In this document: piece after piece, positions 61,672 to 64,000 of the stretch
How the letters are laid out: each line of letters opens with the position of its first letter
How positions within the stretch are numbered: the stretch's first letter is position 1
NCBI GenBank assembly: GCA_000702245.1
Contig: JNKY01000003.1
Coordinates: forward strand, 1-64,000
Origin: Lachnospiraceae bacterium C6A11
Lineage (GTDB): Bacteria > Bacillota > Clostridia > Lachnospirales > Lachnospiraceae
DNA length: 64,000 nucleotides
Reading direction: 5' to 3'
Made by a program: the position numbers and the translations under genes
Notes under the pieces: generated by a model
The model's database searches: none
Seen by the model: only the letters and a program-made list of their open reading frames with translations
What the model was told of the DNA's origin: nothing

Positions 61672-62520
61672 CTATTCATTATATAGCGGTGCGAGTTTAA
61701 GTGCAGTTCCTTGAATCTCTGTCTTGACTGAGTCTTCGTTATCAAGATGCATAAGATAAACTGCTACGCCTTCCTCTGTGAGGCCTTTAAGTGTATCAAG
61801 CTCTCTTCCTATATAGAGGTGTACCGGAGACTCGGATGTGCTGATCTCGGTATAGAGCTCAATGCCGGATGCCGGTGAAACAGATGAGAAGGTCGCTGAT
61901 GATGCGGCTCCTGATGATGCGGCTGCTGATGATGCGGCTGCTGATGATGCGGCTGCTGATGATGCGGCTCCTGATGATGCGGCTCCTGATGATGCAGCTC
62001 CTGCCTGTGTATCGATATACGGAAGGAAGGGCAGAAGTGTATTTGTGTCTCCTGTGTAGACAACTGTTCTGCCGCCCGGGTTCAGGCTGAAACCAAAGCA
62101 CCGTCCCTCAAGCTCAGGCGTATGAGTTGTGGGAATAACTGCCTCCACGATATCAAAGCTGTCGGCAGTGGTAAGTGTATAGGCCTCAGCAGCGCAGCCC
62201 TCAAGTCGTTCAAAGACAAACCTCAGATCCGAAAGAACCTCCTCGGAAGGAGCGCCCACCGTAACAGGAACGTGCCACACATAATATGCATAATGGATAA
62301 GCATAGGTATGCCGCCGATATGGTCGCTGTGAGTATGCGTCACAAGAATGTGAATCGAACTGATATTACCCGCAGGACTAAACCACGACAGCCCAAGCTT
62401 TCTTATTATATTGAAGGAGGACATAGGACAGTCGATAAGATAGAGTGTCGAGCCGTTTACATAGTAGGCGCTGTTCTGCATATCGTTAAAGGCCGATCCG
62501 CGTCCAAAAAACTTAAGCAT
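61672..62520 (-). CDS. Metallo-beta-lactamase-fold hydrolase with inserted Ala/Ser repeat
   Basis: The 282-residue protein resembles RNase Z-like hydrolases: GRGSAFND at the start, HTHSDHIGG (metal site, about 58-66) and VYTGDTN (about 155). Residues 173-207 are a 15-bp coding repeat giving (A)GAASS/AAASS units, placed between the GDT Asp and the last His region (MHLDNED). The substrate is unknown. ATG 62520 follows AGAAAGGAGA; upstream frame extension to 62745 runs through the rpsB promoter and is rejected. Confidence 0.82.
   Translation of the reverse strand: MLKFFGRGSAFNDMQNSAYYVNGSTLYLIDCPMSSFNIIRKLGLSWFSPAGNISSIHILVTHTHSDHIGGIPMLIHYAYYVWHVPVTVGAPSEEVLSDLRFVFERLEGCAAEAYTLTTADSFDIVEAVIPTTHTPELEGRCFGFSLNPGGRTVVYTGDTNTLLPFLPYIDTQAGAASSGAASSGAASSAAASSAAASSAAASSGAASSATFSSVSPASGIELYTEISTSESPVHLYIGRELDTLKGLTEEGVAVYLMHLDNEDSVKTEIQGTALKLAPLYNE
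61898..62002. repeat. Seven-copy 15-bp coding minisatellite
   Basis: Seven units of GATGATGCGGCTSCT lie end to end and encode five-residue Ala/Ser/Gly units on the minus strand. Unit length keeps the frame. All three frames on both strands stay open here, giving several spurious reading frames. Confidence 0.92.
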
Positions 62521-62595
62521 AGCGTTTAAATCTCCTTTCTCCACCAATGATAATACCACAATATTGGTTGGATTAAAATAATCAAAATATTTCGC

Positions 62596-62624
62596 TTGCA
62601 AATACTTGACAATCATGATATTAT
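62596..62624 (+). promoter_or_regulatory. rpsB promoter
   Basis: TTGCAA (62596-62601) and TATTAT (62619-62624) are 17 bp apart, with TGA giving an extended -10. The leader to the rpsB start is about 125 nt and contains GC-rich segments (62682-62735) that could fold, perhaps as a ribosomal-protein leader. Confidence 0.6.
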
Positions 62625-62756
62625 GCACTCTGTGACTGTAATTAGCAGCACAGAAAAATATAATGCATGCAGTTCCATATACAGGCGGTGCCGCTGAATA
62701 ACGGGCGGTTCCTGATACGAAGGGCTGCAGAGGTTTAAAAACCAAGGAGGAAAAAA

Positions 62757-63503
62757 ATGAGCGTTATTTCAATGAAGCAGTTACTTGAGGCAGGTGTTCA
62801 CTTTGGACATCAGACAAGAAGATGGAATCCTAAGATGGCTGAGTATATCTATACTGAGCGTAACGGAATCTACATCATCGACCTTCAGAAGTCAGTTGGT
62901 AAGGTTGATGAGGCTTACAAGGCTGTATTTGACTGCGTAGCAAATGGTGGTAAGGTTCTTTTCGTAGGAACCAAGAAGCAGGCTCAGGACTCTATCAAGA
63001 CAGAGGCAGAGCGTTGCGGTATGTATTATGTTAACCAGAGATGGTTAGGTGGTATGCTTACAAACTTCAAGACAATTCAGTCTCGTATCGAAACACTTAA
63101 GAAGTATGAGAAGATGGAAGAGGATGGAACATTTGATGTTCTTCCTAAGAAGGAAGTTGTAAACATTAAGAAGGAAATGGATAAGCTTCAGAAGAACCTT
63201 GGCGGTATCAAGGATATGAAGAAGATTCCTGATATGATTTTTGTAGTAGATCCTCGCAAGGAGAGCATCTGTATCGAAGAGGCTCACAAGCTTGGTATCA
63301 CACTTGTAGGTATCGCTGATACAAACTGCGATCCAGAAGAGCTCGATTATGTTATCCCTGGTAATGATGACGCTATCCGTGCAGTTAAGCTTATCGTTTC
63401 TAAGATGGCTGATGCTGTTATCGAGGCAAATCAGGGTATGGACGCTGAGTCTATGGATGCAGAAGAGGCAGAGGATGCAGTAGAAGCTGCAGACGCTGAG
63501 TAA
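62757..63503 (+). CDS. rpsB: 30S ribosomal protein S2
   Basis: S2 is a core small-subunit protein. The 248-residue product starts [24 protein letters not shown] and has [23 protein letters not shown] and [12 protein letters not shown]. The end is an acidic Ala/Glu/Asp-rich tail (about 225-248). AAGGAGGAAAAA precedes the ATG. tsf follows after 30 bp in the usual operon. Codon use is highly adapted. Confidence 0.98.
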   Translation: MSVISMKQLLEAGVHFGHQTRRWNPKMAEYIYTERNGIYIIDLQKSVGKVDEAYKAVFDCVANGGKVLFVGTKKQAQDSIKTEAERCGMYYVNQRWLGGMLTNFKTIQSRIETLKKYEKMEEDGTFDVLPKKEVVNIKKEMDKLQKNLGGIKDMKKIPDMIFVVDPRKESICIEEAHKLGITLVGIADTNCDPEELDYVIPGNDDAIRAVKLIVSKMADAVIEANQGMDAESMDAEEAEDAVEAADAE

Positions 63504-63533
63504 TTATCACGATATTTATAGGAGGACAAAGTA

Positions 63534-64000
63534 ATGGCTATTTCAGCAGCTGACGTTAAGAAATTAAGAGAGATGACCGGTGCCGGAATGATGGATTGTA
63601 AGAAGGCTCTTACAGAGACAGACGGCGACTTTGATGCAGCTATCGAGTTCCTTAGAAAGAAGGGTCTTGCTTCTGCAGAGAAGAAGGCAGGCAGAATTGC
63701 AGCAGAAGGTGTTGTTGCAACAGTTATCTCAGCAGATGATAAGACAGCAACAATAATCGAAGTTAACTCTGAGACAGATTTCGTTGCTAAGAATGAAGTA
63801 TTTACAACATACGTTGAAGGACTTGCTAAGCAGATCAACGATGGTGATTATGCAGACGTTGAGGCATTTAAGGCAGCTCAGTCAGCAATCGATCCTTCAG
63901 CTACAGTTGAAGAGCATCACAAGGCTATGATTGCTAAGATCGGCGAGAACCTTACTATCCGTCGTTTCGAGAAGGTTACAGGCGATGTTGTAGTTTCTTA
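63534..64000 (+). CDS. tsf: Elongation factor Ts, 5' part (cut by window edge)
   Basis: The frame starts at ATG 63534 behind AGGAGGACAAAG and stays open to the window end (155 codons seen). It encodes ISAADVKKLREMTGAGMMDC, KKALTETDGDFDAAIEFLR and INSETDFVAKN-type VNSETDFVAKNEVF, diagnostic of EF-Ts, which recharges EF-Tu with GTP. The C-terminal dimerisation half lies beyond the window. Confidence 0.96.
   Translation, partial: MAISAADVKKLREMTGAGMMDCKKALTETDGDFDAAIEFLRKKGLASAEKKAGRIAAEGVVATVISADDKTATIIEVNSETDFVAKNEVFTTYVEGLAKQINDGDYADVEAFKAAQSAIDPSATVEEHHKAMIAKIGENLTIRRFEKVTGDVVVS

Noticed and set aside
61862-62059. Rightward Ala/Asp repeat frame in the metallo-hydrolase gene
   Set aside because: Produced by the 15-bp repeat being open in every frame; no ribosome site.
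62521-62745. N-terminal extension of the metallo-hydrolase
   Set aside because: It would read through the rpsB promoter, has no ribosome site, and homologues start at the MLKFFGRGSAF position.

Overview
The window looks like the chromosome of a Lachnospiraceae-type member of the Clostridia (Butyrivibrio/Pseudobutyrivibrio-like; the genus is inference). The evidence is moderate GC, strong GGAGG ribosome sites, the conserved Firmicutes gene orders nusB-xseA-xseB-ispA-dxs-tlyA-nadK-argR-recN and yifB-dprA-topA-codY, a CodY regulator, a single-chain PurL, and rpsB-tsf at the right end. I see no rRNA, tRNA, prophage or CRISPR array.

Layout. 0-3.6 kb: the right end of an IS3-family element has cut a very large YfhO-type membrane protein gene that was probably a tandem double-YfhO protein. 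4-14.1 kb: housekeeping block (Asp23/Gls24 protein, NusB, exonuclease VII, isoprenoid precursors, TlyA, NAD kinase, ArgR, RecN). 14.2-25 kb: two tandem aspartoacylase-like genes with decayed zinc sites, purL, a MoxR/DUF58/DUF4129-like operon and a Thr-rich lipoprotein. 25-33 kb: branched-chain amino acid genes (leuC, leuD, leuB, ilvD, ilvB) with a divergent LysR regulator whose likely operator covers the leuC promoter. 33-42.9 kb: serine and aspartate-family genes (serC, serA, asd), a small kinase-like gene, a DUF1015 gene, glgB, an MscS channel and an S4 RNA-binding protein. 43-46.1 kb: a metal-handling pair, one CobW GTPase with a spectacular His/Asp/Cys repeat and one CobW domain fused to a DUF1980 (YcgQ-type) domain, followed by a flavin reductase-like gene. 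46.3-52 kb: yifB, dprA, topA, codY. 52-62.5 kb: an accessory envelope and signalling block lying between codY and rpsB (coiled-coil DUF6115-like protein, MltG-like LysM protein, FecR-domain protein, 1225-residue surface protein, CHASE2 adenylate cyclase, GAF-GGDEF cyclase, metallo-beta-lactamase fold protein). 62.6-64 kb: rpsB and the start of tsf.

The most unusual signal is non-coding. At least five intergenic elements share a conserved core loop close to GGCGTATTTTGCTACAAC but have completely different outer stems, each self-complementary. Two long copies (10.87-11.06 and 34.18-34.35 kb) also carry an array of five hairpins in which base pairs change in a compensatory way and several loops follow the GNA triloop rule that gives exceptionally stable DNA mini-hairpins. 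A separate, strongly folded 203-nt element sits between leuB and ilvD. These are the best candidates for an undescribed system. The FecR-surface protein-cyclase operon is the best protein-level candidate.
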